Part shown: in pieces, positions 43,362-52,030 of the stretch
How positions within the stretch are numbered: position 1 is the first letter of the stretch
How the letters are laid out: the number at the start of each line of letters is the position of its first letter
Assembly: GCF_024519435.1 (NCBI RefSeq)
Contig: NZ_JALJRZ010000001.1
Span: 930,001 to 994,000, forward strand
Direction: 5' to 3'
From: Terrabacter sp. Ter38
GTDB lineage: Bacteria > Actinomycetota > Actinomycetes > Actinomycetales > Dermatophilaceae
Length of the DNA: 64,000 nucleotides
Notes under the pieces: generated by a model
Told to the model about the DNA's origin: nothing
The model's database searches: none
Seen by the model: only the letters and a program-made list of their open reading frames with translations
Program-made: the position numbers and the translations under genes

Positions 43362-44248
43362 GGCCTGATGACCTCCGTGGCCCCGCTCGAGGCTGCCTCG
43401 ATCGCGTCGAGCACCTCGAGGGTCGTCGTGTTCTCGGCGAGGCGGTTGCGCTTGCCCTCGCCGTGGTAGTCGCTCGAGCCCGTGAGCAGCAGGCCGAGCC
43501 TGTCGGCGAGCGCCGTCGCCCGCGCGACCTCCTCGGGGCCGTGGTCGCGGTGGTGCGCCTCGAGCCCTACGAGCCCGGCATCGCGCATCCGCTCGACGAG
43601 GGCGTCGTCGAGGCCGCCCGAGCGCGTGCGTGTGAAGGGGTGCGCGATGACCGGCACCCCGCCCGCTGCCCGGACGAGCTCGACCGCGCGTACGGGGTCG
43701 GGCGCGTAGTGGCCGACGTAGTAGGGCGAGTCGTCGCCGAGCCACGAGCGGAACGCCTCGTCGCGGTGCCGGATCGTGCCGTTGGCGATGAGGGCGTCGG
43801 CGATGTGGGGGCGTCCCGGGGTGGCACCGGGGCCGACCTGCGCGAGCACCTCGTCGTAGCCCAGGGGTATGCCGTCCGCCGCCATGAGCGCGACCATCCG
43901 TTCGAGACGCGTCGAGCGGGAGTCGCGGGCGCGGGCGAGCTCGTCCCGGAGCGGCCGGTCGTCGGCGTCGGGGAGGTAGCCGAGCAGGTGGATCGAGGAG
44001 TGGCGCCAGGCGCACGAGATCTCGATGCCGCGCACGAGCGTCACACCGTGGACACGCGCTGCGTCGGCGGCCTCGGCCCAGCCGCCGACCGTGTCGTGGT
44101 CGGTGATGGCGAGGACGTCGACGCCGGCCGTGGCTGCAGCGGCGACGAGCTCGGTCGGCGTCTCCGTGCCGTCGCTGACCGCCGAGTGGGCGTGCAGGTC
44201 GATGACCGGGCGTGGGTGCCCTGCACTGTCGGTCCCGGTCGGAGTCAC
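43358..44248 (-). CDS. PHP-domain phosphoesterase (RNase AM / nucleoside 3',5'-bisphosphatase type)
   Basis: The 296-aa protein has all PHP metal motifs: IDLHAHSAVSDGTETP, ITDHDT, RGIEISC, VIAHPF and TGSSDYHGEGK. Proteins of this length act as 3',5'-nucleotide phosphatases or as 5'-3' exoribonucleases (RNase AM). GTG 44248 lies 6 nt after TACGCT, so translation is probably leaderless; an upstream in-frame start at 44287 would precede the promoter. It is coupled to marC. Confidence 0.88.
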   Translation of the reverse strand: MTPTGTDSAGHPRPVIDLHAHSAVSDGTETPTELVAAAATAGVDVLAITDHDTVGGWAEAADAARVHGVTLVRGIEISCAWRHSSIHLLGYLPDADDRPLRDELARARDSRSTRLERMVALMAADGIPLGYDEVLAQVGPGATPGRPHIADALIANGTIRHRDEAFRSWLGDDSPYYVGHYAPDPVRAVELVRAAGGVPVIAHPFTRTRSGGLDDALVERMRDAGLVGLEAHHRDHGPEEVARATALADRLGLLLTGSSDYHGEGKRNRLAENTTTLEVLDAIEAASSGATEVIRP

Positions 44249-44254
44249 GCCCCA

Positions 44255-44260
44255 AGCGTA
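44255..44260 (-). promoter_or_regulatory. Leaderless -10 box for the PHP gene
   Basis: TACGCT ends 6 nt before GTG 44248. Confidence 0.5.
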
Positions 44261-44326
44261 GGGGCGTCCGCGGGCCGCCTCGGCCACGCCCTGTCCGTGC
44301 CCGTGAGCGTCCGGTCACCCTTGCTG

Positions 44327-44353
44327 GCAACCTTTGCGGTGCACGGCCCGTAG
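44327..44353 (+). promoter_or_regulatory. Candidate ECF-type autoregulated promoter
   Basis: GCAACC (44327-44332), a 16-nt spacer and CGTAG (44349-44353) fit an ECF sigma promoter (AAC in the -35, CGT in the -10) located 33 nt before the sigma gene start. Confidence 0.45.
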
Positions 44354-44386
44354 GTAGGGCATGACGAGCAGGGACAGGGGAACGAC

Positions 44387-44965
44387 GTGAGCCGACGCAG
44401 CGCTGCGCGCGATGCCGACTTCACGGCCTTCATGGAGCAGGCCGGACCGGCGCTGCTGCGCACGGCGTGGCTGCTGACGGGTGACCACCACAAGGCTCAG
44501 GAGCTGACCCAGGCCTCGCTCGTGAAGACCTACGTCGCGTGGCCGAGGGTCCGCGAGGGCGAGGCACTGGCGTACGCCCGCCGGATCCTCGTCAACCACC
44601 GCACCGACGTGTGGCGCGCGACGCGACGCGAGCTGACGACCGACACCCCGCCGGAGACGCCCGGAGGGCGGACCCGGCGCGACGCGGTCGGGACGAGCGA
44701 CGACCGCGACCTCGTCGTGCGCCTGCTGCGCACGCTCCCGGAGCAGCAGCGCACCGTCGTCGTCCTGCGCTACTACACCGACCTGTCCGAGCAGGCCACG
44801 GCCGACGTGCTCGGCATCTCGGTCGGCGCCGTCAAGAGCGCCGGCTCGCGCGGCCTCGCCTCCCTCCGCACGGCTCTGGCCGCCACGCACAGCGCCGAGG
44901 CACCTGACGCAGCCCCGCCCACCGAGACCCATGACCGCACCGATGCAGGCAGGAGCGCCCGATGA
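44387..44965 (+). CDS. ECF sigma factor (SigE-family, Streptomyces type)
   Basis: The 192-aa protein has sigma region 2 (DFTAFMEQAGPALLRTAWLLTGDHHKAQELTQASLVKTY) and region 4 (TLPEQQRTVVVLRYYTDLSEQATADVLGISVGAVKSAGSRG). It lacks SnoaL or other C-terminal domains. A Thr/Asp-rich tail follows. GTG 44387 has AGGGGA upstream. It overlaps the next gene by ATGA, so the partner membrane protein is co-translated, the usual sigma/anti-sigma layout. Confidence 0.92.
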   Translation: MSRRSAARDADFTAFMEQAGPALLRTAWLLTGDHHKAQELTQASLVKTYVAWPRVREGEALAYARRILVNHRTDVWRATRRELTTDTPPETPGGRTRRDAVGTSDDRDLVVRLLRTLPEQQRTVVVLRYYTDLSEQATADVLGISVGAVKSAGSRGLASLRTALAATHSAEAPDAAPPTETHDRTDAGRSAR

Positions 44966-46104
44966 ATGCAGCACCGGACACAGACGTCAGGGCGGCGCTG
45001 GCCGACGCGGCTCACGTCACGGGCCTGGCCTTCGATCCCGAGACCGTGCTGACGCGGGGACGGCGCGTCGTGCGCCGGCGCCGCGTCGCGACCACCGGCC
45101 TCGTCGCTGCCGCCGTCGCCGGCATCGCCGTCGTCGCGGTCGAGCTGGGCACGGGCCAGCCCCGCGCCCTCCCGGCCGGCCCCACGACCACGAACGGTGT
45201 GGTGACCGACGCCCCCCTGGTCCTCGACGGCACGACCTTCGACGCCGGTCTGCCCCGGGTCGGGGCCGGCGTGACGGTGGACGTGTCTCCGACGGGTGCC
45301 GGTCAGGTCGTCGAGCGGTGGGAGCTGTCCGACGGTGCTGAGGTCCTGCGCACCGTGGTGCGCACCGTTCCGGCGACGCCCCTCGGTCGAGCGAGCTTCC
45401 TCATGCCGTCCGAGTCCGGCCAGCCGGGCGTGGTCTACGGCTACGCCCTCACCGGAGCCGAGGGGCCCGAGACCGGCTACGCCATGGCCCAGCTCGTGAC
45501 CGCGCCGGCCCTGGCGACGGGTGGAGCCGGGAGCAGCCGGGGCACGCTCAGCGACCCGACGAGCAGGAAGGCTGTCGGGTCCGTCTTCCGCAGCGACCTG
45601 GGCTCCACCGACCCCGAGCAGGTGATCGGGATCATCTGGAGCCGGACCCGGCCGACCACCACCGCGACACCCGCCGTCGACTGGCTCGCCGACGGCGCCG
45701 CCCTGCGTAGGGGGCGGGCGGGAGGCGTGGACGCGGCCGTGGTCACCGTGAGCGCGCGGACGTCGGTCCTGCTGTGGCGCGACGGCGAGCGTTTCGGCTT
45801 CGGTCGGCGCAGCGGCCCCCTCGCCCTGAAGGACGCCGGCAGTCTGCAGGTCGGGGTCGAGCCGCACTCGGTTGCCGCGCCCGGCACGGAGCACGACCTC
45901 GCCGTCGGGTGGGTGACTGCCGGACCGATCGCCCTGACCTCGACCGACCCGGCCGACGCCTTCACGGTCTCCTACGGCCAGCCGGTCGGCGGACGCACCC
46001 CGTTCGTGGCGAGGTCGACCCAGTCCGAGGTCAAGGGCACGGTCACGGTGACCGGCGGGGGCGAGACGCAGAAGGTCGCGTCGTGGGAGTTCCCTAGCTC
46101 CTGA
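44962..46104 (+). CDS. Single-pass membrane protein coupled to ECF sigma (putative anti-sigma or sensor)
   Basis: The 380-aa protein has a ~42-residue N-terminal cytoplasmic part (FDPETVLTRGRRVVRRRRVATTG), one transmembrane helix (LVAAAVAGIAVVAVELG) and a ~310-residue beta-rich extracytoplasmic domain I do not recognise. The zinc anti-sigma HxxxCxxC motif is absent. The short cytoplasmic part could still bind the sigma factor. ATG overlaps the sigma stop. A hairpin terminator follows. Confidence 0.7.
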   Translation: MNAAPDTDVRAALADAAHVTGLAFDPETVLTRGRRVVRRRRVATTGLVAAAVAGIAVVAVELGTGQPRALPAGPTTTNGVVTDAPLVLDGTTFDAGLPRVGAGVTVDVSPTGAGQVVERWELSDGAEVLRTVVRTVPATPLGRASFLMPSESGQPGVVYGYALTGAEGPETGYAMAQLVTAPALATGGAGSSRGTLSDPTSRKAVGSVFRSDLGSTDPEQVIGIIWSRTRPTTTATPAVDWLADGAALRRGRAGGVDAAVVTVSARTSVLLWRDGERFGFGRRSGPLALKDAGSLQVGVEPHSVAAPGTEHDLAVGWVTAGPIALTSTDPADAFTVSYGQPVGGRTPFVARSTQSEVKGTVTVTGGGETQKVASWEFPSS

Positions 46105-46118
46105 TGTCGCGCCTCCGT

Positions 46119-46153
46119 GGAGGTCTTCCGGCACCTGGTGCCGGGAGATCTCC
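46119..46153. terminator. Terminator between sigma operon and maoC
   Basis: A 16-bp stem (GGAGGTCTTCCGGCAC) with two wobble pairs and a 3-nt loop lies 14 nt after the stop of the membrane protein and 16 nt from the convergent maoC stop. Confidence 0.8.
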
Positions 46154-46169
46154 ACTCAACCCACGTGGG

Positions 46170-46724
46170 TCAGGACTGGCCGGGTGCCTCGGGAGCGGCC
46201 TCGCGGCCGGGCCAGTTCTTGTCGGGCACCGGCACGGGGCGGCCGGGCTGCTCGCCGCCTCGGGCCTCGAGGTAGTTCTCCTTGGGCACCATGACCTTGC
46301 GCCGGAAGATGCACACCACGGTGCCGTCCTGCTTGTAGCCGATCGTCTCGACGTGCACGACGCCGCGGTCGTCCTTCGAGGTCGACTCCCACTTGTCGAG
46401 CACGGTCGTCTCGCCGTAGATCGTGTCGCCGTGGAAGGTCGGCGCGACGTGGCGCAGCGACTCGATCTCGAGGTTGGCGATGGCCTTGCCCGACACGTCC
46501 GGCACCGACATGCCGAGGAGCAGCGAGTAGACGTAGTTGCCGACGACGACGTTCTGCCCGAACTGTGTCGACCCCGCGGCGTAGTGGGTGTCGAGGTGGA
46601 GCGGGTGGTGGTTCATCGTCAGCAGGCAGAAGAGGTGGTCGTCGTACTCCGTGACCGTCTTGCCGGGCCAGTGCCGGTAGACCGCACCGACCTCGAACTC
46701 CTCGTAGCTGCGTCCGAACTGCAT
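46170..46724 (-). CDS. MaoC-family dehydratase
   Basis: The 184-aa hotdog-fold protein has the hydratase motif region LTMNHHPLHLDTHYA and GQNVVVGNYVYSLLLGMSV. It is the long single-domain group that includes mesaconyl-CoA hydratase-like enzymes; the substrate is likely an enoyl-CoA. ATG 46724 has AGGAG 5 nt upstream. It is followed on the same strand by nothing co-transcribed, and a hairpin separates it from thrE-like upstream. Confidence 0.85.
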   Translation of the reverse strand: MQFGRSYEEFEVGAVYRHWPGKTVTEYDDHLFCLLTMNHHPLHLDTHYAAGSTQFGQNVVVGNYVYSLLLGMSVPDVSGKAIANLEIESLRHVAPTFHGDTIYGETTVLDKWESTSKDDRGVVHVETIGYKQDGTVVCIFRRKVMVPKENYLEARGGEQPGRPVPVPDKNWPGREAAPEAPGQS

Positions 46725-46793
46725 GCCCGCTCCTCGTCGAAGGTGGTCACCCGGCCCCGCTGGGACGAGCGGCTCCCAGCCTGCCGGAGCGGG

Positions 46794-46819
46794 CGGCATA
46801 CGCCCATGGTCGTATGCCG
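46794..46819. terminator. Hairpin made of two inverted CGGCATACG copies
   Basis: CGGCATACG and CGTATGCCG pair perfectly around an 8-nt loop, 10 nt after the stop of the ThrE-like gene. It is both a probable terminator and an inverted pair of the recurrent octamer. Confidence 0.55.
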
Positions 46820-46828
46820 TGTGCTTGC

Positions 46829-48373
46829 TCACGCCTGCGCGTCCGCGTCGCTCGTGGCAGCGAGGTCGCTCGTCTCGGAGAGCACCGGCGCGGTGCTGCC
46901 GGGCGCGTCGGGGTCGGGGTCGGCGGGGAGGGTCGCGCCGGCGGCGGGACGCGGCCGCACGCCCTGGCTCTTGGCGACGAGCAGGCTCGCGAAGTACGTG
47001 CCGAGCGAGACGCCCGCGGCGAGCCCGAGGCCGAGCCCGAAGGCCAGCAGGAGCGTCGGCACGCCGACCGCGAACCCGTTGCCGTCGGGGTTCGTGACGA
47101 TCTGCGAGATGCCCTCGTAGGCCATCCGGCCTGGCAGCAGCGGCACGATCGCGGCCGTCGTGACGGCGAGCGCAGAGATGGTCAGGTGCCGGGCGACGAG
47201 CCGGGCCGCGAAGCCGATGACGAGCGCGGCCGTCGCCGACGCGCTCACCGCGCCGAGCTGCAGCAGCCGTTCCCCCAGCGCGAGGACGGCCCAGCCGAGG
47301 CCGCCCGCGACCCCGGCCACGGCGACCGCACGGCCGCTGGCGTAGGACATGACGGCGAACGAGACGGCGATGGTGACGGCGCAGACGACCTGCACGACGA
47401 CGTCGTCGCTGAGCAAGGTCTGCGAGCTGATCGCGATCGGGTAGTCGAGCCGGTTGCCGAGGGAGAGCACGACGGAGATGCCGACCGCGATGCCGAGCGA
47501 GAGCACGATCACCTCGAAAGCCCGCGCGCCGGCCGTGACGTAATAGCCCTCGAGGGCGTCCTCGGCGGCGCCGACGACCGACAGTCCCGAGAGCAGCAGG
47601 ACGATGCCCGACGCGACGACGAGCGACGGCGACACGTCGCCGACGAAGGTCATGCCGGCCGACTGGGCCACGACGACGAGCGTCGCCACCGCGGTCGGGA
47701 TGGCCGCGCCCACGCACTGCGCGAAGAAGGCCGCGACGCCCGCCCCCGTGAGCCAGCTGAGGACACGGCCGACGACGGTCGCGGTGAGGAAGCTGAGCAG
47801 GATGATGAACGGCCCCGCCCCGACGAGGCCGGCGGCACCCGCGGCGAGCGCACCACCGGCGACGGTGACGAGCCAGCGGCGGTAGGGGTGCGGGGCCGTG
47901 ATGACCGAGTCGAAGCGCACCCGGGCCTCGTCGACCGGCACCGGGTCCTGCGAGAGGTCGACGATGAGCCCGCGGAGGCGCTCGAGCCGCGTGTAGTCCT
48001 GGACGCGGAACCGCACGATGCGCATCACGGTGATCGGGTCGGCGTTCGGGCCGCGGTGGTAGGAGACGGTGACCGACGTGTAGGTGACGTCGACGTGCAC
48101 CGAGCTGAGGCCGTACGCCTTGGTCAGGGTGAGCACGGTCGCCGTGACGTCCGCAGCGGCCGCACCGGTGGCGATCATCGCGACGCCGGCGCGCATGGCG
48201 AGGTCGATGACGGCCTGGGCGGTCACCGAGTCGACCCCGTCCGGTGTCGTCCAGATGGGGATCTCGTCGGTCGGCGGCCCACTCGGTCTCATGGCCCGCC
48301 GGGTGCTGGCCCTCAGCGAGGGCAGGCTCCGGTGGGCGGTGGTCGGCCGGGCGGGTCGGTCGGTGCGGGCCAC
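46829..48373 (-). CDS. Threonine/serine exporter, ThrE family
   Basis: The 514-aa protein has an N-terminal cytoplasmic ThrE domain (AVIDLAMRAGVAMIATGAAAADVTATV; VHVDVTYTSVTVSYHRG) followed by about ten transmembrane helices, including LPGRMAYEGISQIVTN, as in the fused DUF1212-DUF3815 exporters. It exports small amino acids. GTG 48373 lies 6 nt after TACGGT, consistent with a leaderless start; ATG 48292 is an alternative that loses 27 residues. It is divergent from the aminopeptidase gene. Confidence 0.88.
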   Translation of the reverse strand: MARTDRPARPTTAHRSLPSLRASTRRAMRPSGPPTDEIPIWTTPDGVDSVTAQAVIDLAMRAGVAMIATGAAAADVTATVLTLTKAYGLSSVHVDVTYTSVTVSYHRGPNADPITVMRIVRFRVQDYTRLERLRGLIVDLSQDPVPVDEARVRFDSVITAPHPYRRWLVTVAGGALAAGAAGLVGAGPFIILLSFLTATVVGRVLSWLTGAGVAAFFAQCVGAAIPTAVATLVVVAQSAGMTFVGDVSPSLVVASGIVLLLSGLSVVGAAEDALEGYYVTAGARAFEVIVLSLGIAVGISVVLSLGNRLDYPIAISSQTLLSDDVVVQVVCAVTIAVSFAVMSYASGRAVAVAGVAGGLGWAVLALGERLLQLGAVSASATAALVIGFAARLVARHLTISALAVTTAAIVPLLPGRMAYEGISQIVTNPDGNGFAVGVPTLLLAFGLGLGLAAGVSLGTYFASLLVAKSQGVRPRPAAGATLPADPDPDAPGSTAPVLSETSDLAATSDADAQA

Positions 48374-48379
48374 TCCCAG

Positions 48380-48385
48380 ACCGTA
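48380..48385 (-). promoter_or_regulatory. Leaderless -10 box for the thrE-like gene
   Basis: TACGGT ends 6 nt before GTG 48373. The box overlaps a GTATGCC motif. Confidence 0.45.
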
Positions 48386-48508
48386 TGCCACCGCCGTGGT
48401 CCCGGGGGTACCCCACCGGGGTGCCCGGCGGGAGCGGGACGGGCCGTACGCGGGCGCGGGGAAACCTGGTTCGGCGGTGCCCGTGCCGCGTGGCACCATG
48501 GCGGGGTG

Positions 48509-50053
48509 ATGAGTGAAGAGCAGAAGACCTCTCCGAGCCGCAAGCGCCCGACGACCGACGAGTTCCGGGCCTTCGTCGCGACAGGGTGGGCACCGCGCGA
48601 CACCGGGGTGACCCCCCGGGCCGAGGTCGCCGACCACGCAGCCCGCCGCCGTGACGCCGTCAGTGCCGCCTTCCCCGGTGAGCGCCTCGTCGTCCCGGCC
48701 GGCGGCCTCAAGGTGCGCAGCAACGACTGCGACTACGTCTTCCGTCCGCACAGCGCCTTCGCGCACCTGACGGGCCTGGGCAGCGACCGCGAGCCCGACG
48801 CCGTGCTCGTGCTCGAGCCCCGCGCCTCCGCCGACGGCGAGGCCGGCGACGGGCACGAGGCCGTTCTCTACTTCCGACCGCTCGCCGACCGCGACACCGA
48901 GGAGTTCTTCGGCGACTCGCGCTACGGCGAGTTCTGGGTCGGGGCCCGCCCCACCCTCGCCGACGTCGAGTCCGAGCTCGGCGTCACGGCCCGTCACATC
49001 GACGAGTTCGGTGAGGCCGTCGGCAAGGACGCCGGCCAGGTGACGATCCGCGTCGTGCGCGACGCCGACGCCGAGGTCGCGACCCGCGTCGACAAGGCCC
49101 GCGCCGCCGCGGCCGAGACGCAGGAGTCCGCCGAGGCCGAGGCCCGCGTCGACCGCCAGCGGGAGGCCGACGAGCAGCTCGCTGCGTTCCTCTCGACGCT
49201 CCGCTTCGTCAAGGACGAGTGGGAGGTCGAGCAGATGCGCGACGCCGTCGACGGCACCCACAAGGGCTTCGACGCCGTCATCGCCGACCTGCCCGAGGCG
49301 GTCCGCCGCGGCCGCGGCGAGCGCTGGGTCGAGGGCGTCTTCGGCCTGCACGCCCGCCACCACGGCAACGGTGTCGGCTACGACTCGATCTGCGCCAGCG
49401 GCGACCACGCCAACACGCTGCACTGGATCAAGAACACCGGCGACATCAAGGACGGCGACCTGCTGCTCCTCGACGCCGGCGTCGAGGTCGACTCGCTCTT
49501 CACCGCCGACATCACCCGCACCCTGCCGGTGAGCGGCACCTTCACCGACGCGCAGCGCAAGATCTACGACGCCGTGTACGCCGCCCAGGAGGCCGGCATC
49601 GCGGCCTGCAAGCCGGGCAACAGGTTCAGCGACGTCCACGCCGCGGCCATCCGGGTCATCGCCGAGCACCTCCACGAGTGGGGTCTGCTCCCCGAGGGCG
49701 TCGACGTCGAGGGCACGCTCGACGCCGACCACGGTCAGCACCACCGCCGCTGGATGGTGCACGGCACGAGCCACCACCTCGGCATCGACGTCCACGACTG
49801 CGCGCTCGCGACCCGCGAGGAGTACTCCGACGCCGAGCTGAAGCCCGGGATGGTCCTCACCGTCGAGCCGGGCCTCTACTTCAAGGCCGACGACGAGCTC
49901 GTCCCGGACGAGTTCCGCGGCAACGGCGTGCGCATCGAGGACGACATCCTCATCACCGAGGACGGCTGCGAGAACCTCTCGGCCGCCATGCCGCGCAGCT
50001 CCGACGAGGTCGAGCAGTGGATCGCCCGCATCTGGGGCGGCGCCAAGGCCTGA
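48509..50053 (+). CDS. pepP: Xaa-Pro aminopeptidase (aminopeptidase P)
   Basis: The 514-aa enzyme has an N-terminal creatinase-like domain (~residues 45-230) and a C-terminal pita-bread M24 domain. All five metal ligands are visible: Asp in LLLLDAGVE and TADITRT, His in VHGTSHHLGIDVHD, Glu in LTVEPGLY and in VRIEDDI. It removes N-terminal residues before proline. ATG 48509 directly follows an in-frame GTG; either could start. It is divergent from thrE. Confidence 0.94.
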   Translation: MSEEQKTSPSRKRPTTDEFRAFVATGWAPRDTGVTPRAEVADHAARRRDAVSAAFPGERLVVPAGGLKVRSNDCDYVFRPHSAFAHLTGLGSDREPDAVLVLEPRASADGEAGDGHEAVLYFRPLADRDTEEFFGDSRYGEFWVGARPTLADVESELGVTARHIDEFGEAVGKDAGQVTIRVVRDADAEVATRVDKARAAAAETQESAEAEARVDRQREADEQLAAFLSTLRFVKDEWEVEQMRDAVDGTHKGFDAVIADLPEAVRRGRGERWVEGVFGLHARHHGNGVGYDSICASGDHANTLHWIKNTGDIKDGDLLLLDAGVEVDSLFTADITRTLPVSGTFTDAQRKIYDAVYAAQEAGIAACKPGNRFSDVHAAAIRVIAEHLHEWGLLPEGVDVEGTLDADHGQHHRRWMVHGTSHHLGIDVHDCALATREEYSDAELKPGMVLTVEPGLYFKADDELVPDEFRGNGVRIEDDILITEDGCENLSAAMPRSSDEVEQWIARIWGGAKA

Positions 50054-50075
50054 GCGCCTGACCGACGATCCCCCA

Positions 50076-50106
50076 CCTGACCGAACGCCGCGTTCGGTGT
50101 GTCAGG
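50076..50106. terminator. Terminator between convergent pepP and lipoprotein genes
   Basis: CCGAAC and GTTCGG with flanking CCTGA/TCAGG form an interrupted stem 23 nt after the pepP stop. Confidence 0.5.
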
Positions 50107-50113
50107 AGGAGGG

Positions 50114-51319
50114 TCACTTCGTCATCGGGATCTCGGTCGGGACCTCGGTCGGGATCTCGGTCGGGGTCGCGGGCTCGATGCCCGTGCTGCCGGTGGACCC
50201 ACCGCCGGCGGGGCCCGGGACCTCGGAGGTCGCCGGGACGTCGGGCGGCGAGGGCACGACCGAGCCGTCCGACGACACCGAGCCGTTCGGGTCGGGGGCC
50301 GGGATCGGCGGGCTCCACTGCTCGACGAGGTCGAGGACGGAGCCCGCGTCCTGGGACTCGAGGCCCGAGCCGAGCACCGAAGGCGTGCAGCCCGGGTCGA
50401 CGTTGATGCGCACCGGCGGCCCGGCGGCATACGCGAGCACCAGCGCGAACCGCCCGTCGCTCGCCTTGTCCGAGCCCTGGCAGGTGTGCCCAGTCGGTCG
50501 TGTCGGCAGGACACGGAGCGCCGCGGTGAGCTCGGCCGACTGGGCCGCGTCGAGCCGAGTCGCCTTCACGGTGCCGTCCGCGGCGTCACGGCACACCGTC
50601 ACGGTCGGGTCGCCGTCGGGAGCCAGGCTCCGGTCGTCGCCGAGGCGTCCCCACGACGCCCGGTTGCAGGCGACGACGTCGGCGGCGGCCGGAGGGGCGC
50701 GCGTGCCGAACATCTGGTCGAGCACCACCGCCGGGCCGGGACCCGACCGGAAGTCGCCGTTCGTCGACGTCGAGCAGGCGTTCGCGTCGGCCAGCGCGCT
50801 GACCCACACGATCGCGTCACCGTAGGCCGCCCCGACGAGGTATGCCGTCTCGTTGCCGGCCATCAGCGTGCACACCCCGGGCCCACCCGTGACCCGCGGC
50901 GACCAGGTCATCGCCTCCACGAGCGCCTCCCGTTGACCGACGCTCGCGACGGTGCGCTTCGCCAGACGGAACGGGGCCGAGAGCGGCTTCCTGATGTCGG
51001 CGGTCGGGTAGCCGCACACGACGACCGAGGCCGGGTCGCGGTCGGGCAGAAGCCGAGCCGCACCGTCGACGCCCTGCGGCTTCTGCGGGACGGCCGCGGG
51101 CTTCGACAGGTCGACGGAACCGACCGACTGGGGGCACCGGAGCGCACCGTCGGCCTCGACGGGCTGGCCGGTGACCGGCCGGACCGGGCCGGTCGCGAGT
51201 GACGTCTCTCCCGGCTGGGGCGCGGTGGTGGTGCCGCACGCGACGAGCGCGAGCGCGGCGGCCGCGCCGGTCAGGAGGACGCGGCCGACGGCATACGGGC
51301 GGGGCCTTCGGGACTGCAT
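50114..51319 (-). CDS. Secreted lipoprotein, hypothetical
   Basis: The 401-aa protein has a signal peptide with lipobox LVAC (Cys28), so it should be lipid-anchored on the outer face of the membrane. The mature part has two similar halves, each with several cysteines (CPQSVGS, VVVCGYP, ACSTS, VVACNRA, TVCRDAADG, HTCQGS), suggesting internal duplication and disulfides. I know of no named domain. The C-terminus is Pro/Ser/Thr-rich and ends in PTEIPTEVPTEIP repeats. It lies upstream of nothing obviously related. Confidence 0.7.
   Translation of the reverse strand: MQSRRPRPYAVGRVLLTGAAAALALVACGTTTAPQPGETSLATGPVRPVTGQPVEADGALRCPQSVGSVDLSKPAAVPQKPQGVDGAARLLPDRDPASVVVCGYPTADIRKPLSAPFRLAKRTVASVGQREALVEAMTWSPRVTGGPGVCTLMAGNETAYLVGAAYGDAIVWVSALADANACSTSTNGDFRSGPGPAVVLDQMFGTRAPPAAADVVACNRASWGRLGDDRSLAPDGDPTVTVCRDAADGTVKATRLDAAQSAELTAALRVLPTRPTGHTCQGSDKASDGRFALVLAYAAGPPVRINVDPGCTPSVLGSGLESQDAGSVLDLVEQWSPPIPAPDPNGSVSSDGSVVPSPPDVPATSEVPGPAGGGSTGSTGIEPATPTEIPTEVPTEIPMTK
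50127..50162. repeat. 12-bp tandem repeat, three copies plus a degenerate fourth
   Basis: GGGATCTCGGTC, GGGACCTCGGTC and GGGATCTCGGTC encode the PTE(I/V) repeats at the C-terminus of the lipoprotein. Confidence 0.85.
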
Positions 51320-51388
51320 CGGGCGCTCCTTTGTCGGGGATCCGTCACCCGGAAGGACACGTGGGCGAGCGCTTTCGTTGCAGCTGCG

Positions 51389-51991
51389 TCAGCCGGCGGG
51401 AGGCGGCGGGCCCGGCTGGTCCGGACTCGACGGCTGCATCGGCGGCGAGGTCGGAGTGACGGGGGCGATGCCGGTGCCCGCCCGGCCACCGACGTCGATA
51501 CCCGCGTCGGCCAGGATCTGGCGACCCTGCTGGGCGAACTTGTGCTCGCAGAAGACCTCGTAGCGCGTCGCGACGACCTGGCTGACCGACGAGAAGTCGC
51601 GCGCACCCCGGGTGAAGGCGTAGCCGACTAGCGACCAGATGAGGCCGAAGACGGCGCCGTAGAGGGCGGTGGAGAGCAGCAGGGTCAACGGGTTCGAGGG
51701 GCGGGAGAAGAGCGAGAGGATCAGGCCCACGAAGAGCCCGAGCCACACGCCGGAGAGCAGACCGCCGAGGGCGACACGTCCCCACGTGAGGCGTGCGGTC
51801 ACCCGCTCCATCTGCTTGAGGTCGGTGCCGACGATGAGGCAGTTCTCGACGGGGAACTGGTTGTCGGACAGCGTGTCCACGGCCTTCTGCGCGTCGACGT
51901 ACTGCTCGAACACACCCAGCGACATGGGGTACTCCAGAGAGAGTGTCGCGAATCCCTGGCGTCCCCCCGGACCCTTCGGTTGCAGGCTCAT
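51389..51991 (-). CDS. General stress protein 17M-like membrane protein
   Basis: The 200-aa protein has the GSP17M-like domain (QKAVDTLSDNQFPVENCLIVGTDLKQMERVT) and then two transmembrane helices (ALGGLLSGVWLGLFVGLILSLF; LLSTALYGAVFGLIWSLVGYAF), followed by a Pro-rich tail. Function is unknown; related genes respond to stress. ATG 51991 with AGGA upstream is preferred; ATG 51925 has a GGAG and is possible. Confidence 0.85.
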   Translation of the reverse strand: MSLQPKGPGGRQGFATLSLEYPMSLGVFEQYVDAQKAVDTLSDNQFPVENCLIVGTDLKQMERVTARLTWGRVALGGLLSGVWLGLFVGLILSLFSRPSNPLTLLLSTALYGAVFGLIWSLVGYAFTRGARDFSSVSQVVATRYEVFCEHKFAQQGRQILADAGIDVGGRAGTGIAPVTPTSPPMQPSSPDQPGPPPPAG

Positions 51992-52030
51992 ACGTCCATC
52001 CTCGCATCCCCGCCCGGAGGAGAGGGGCCC

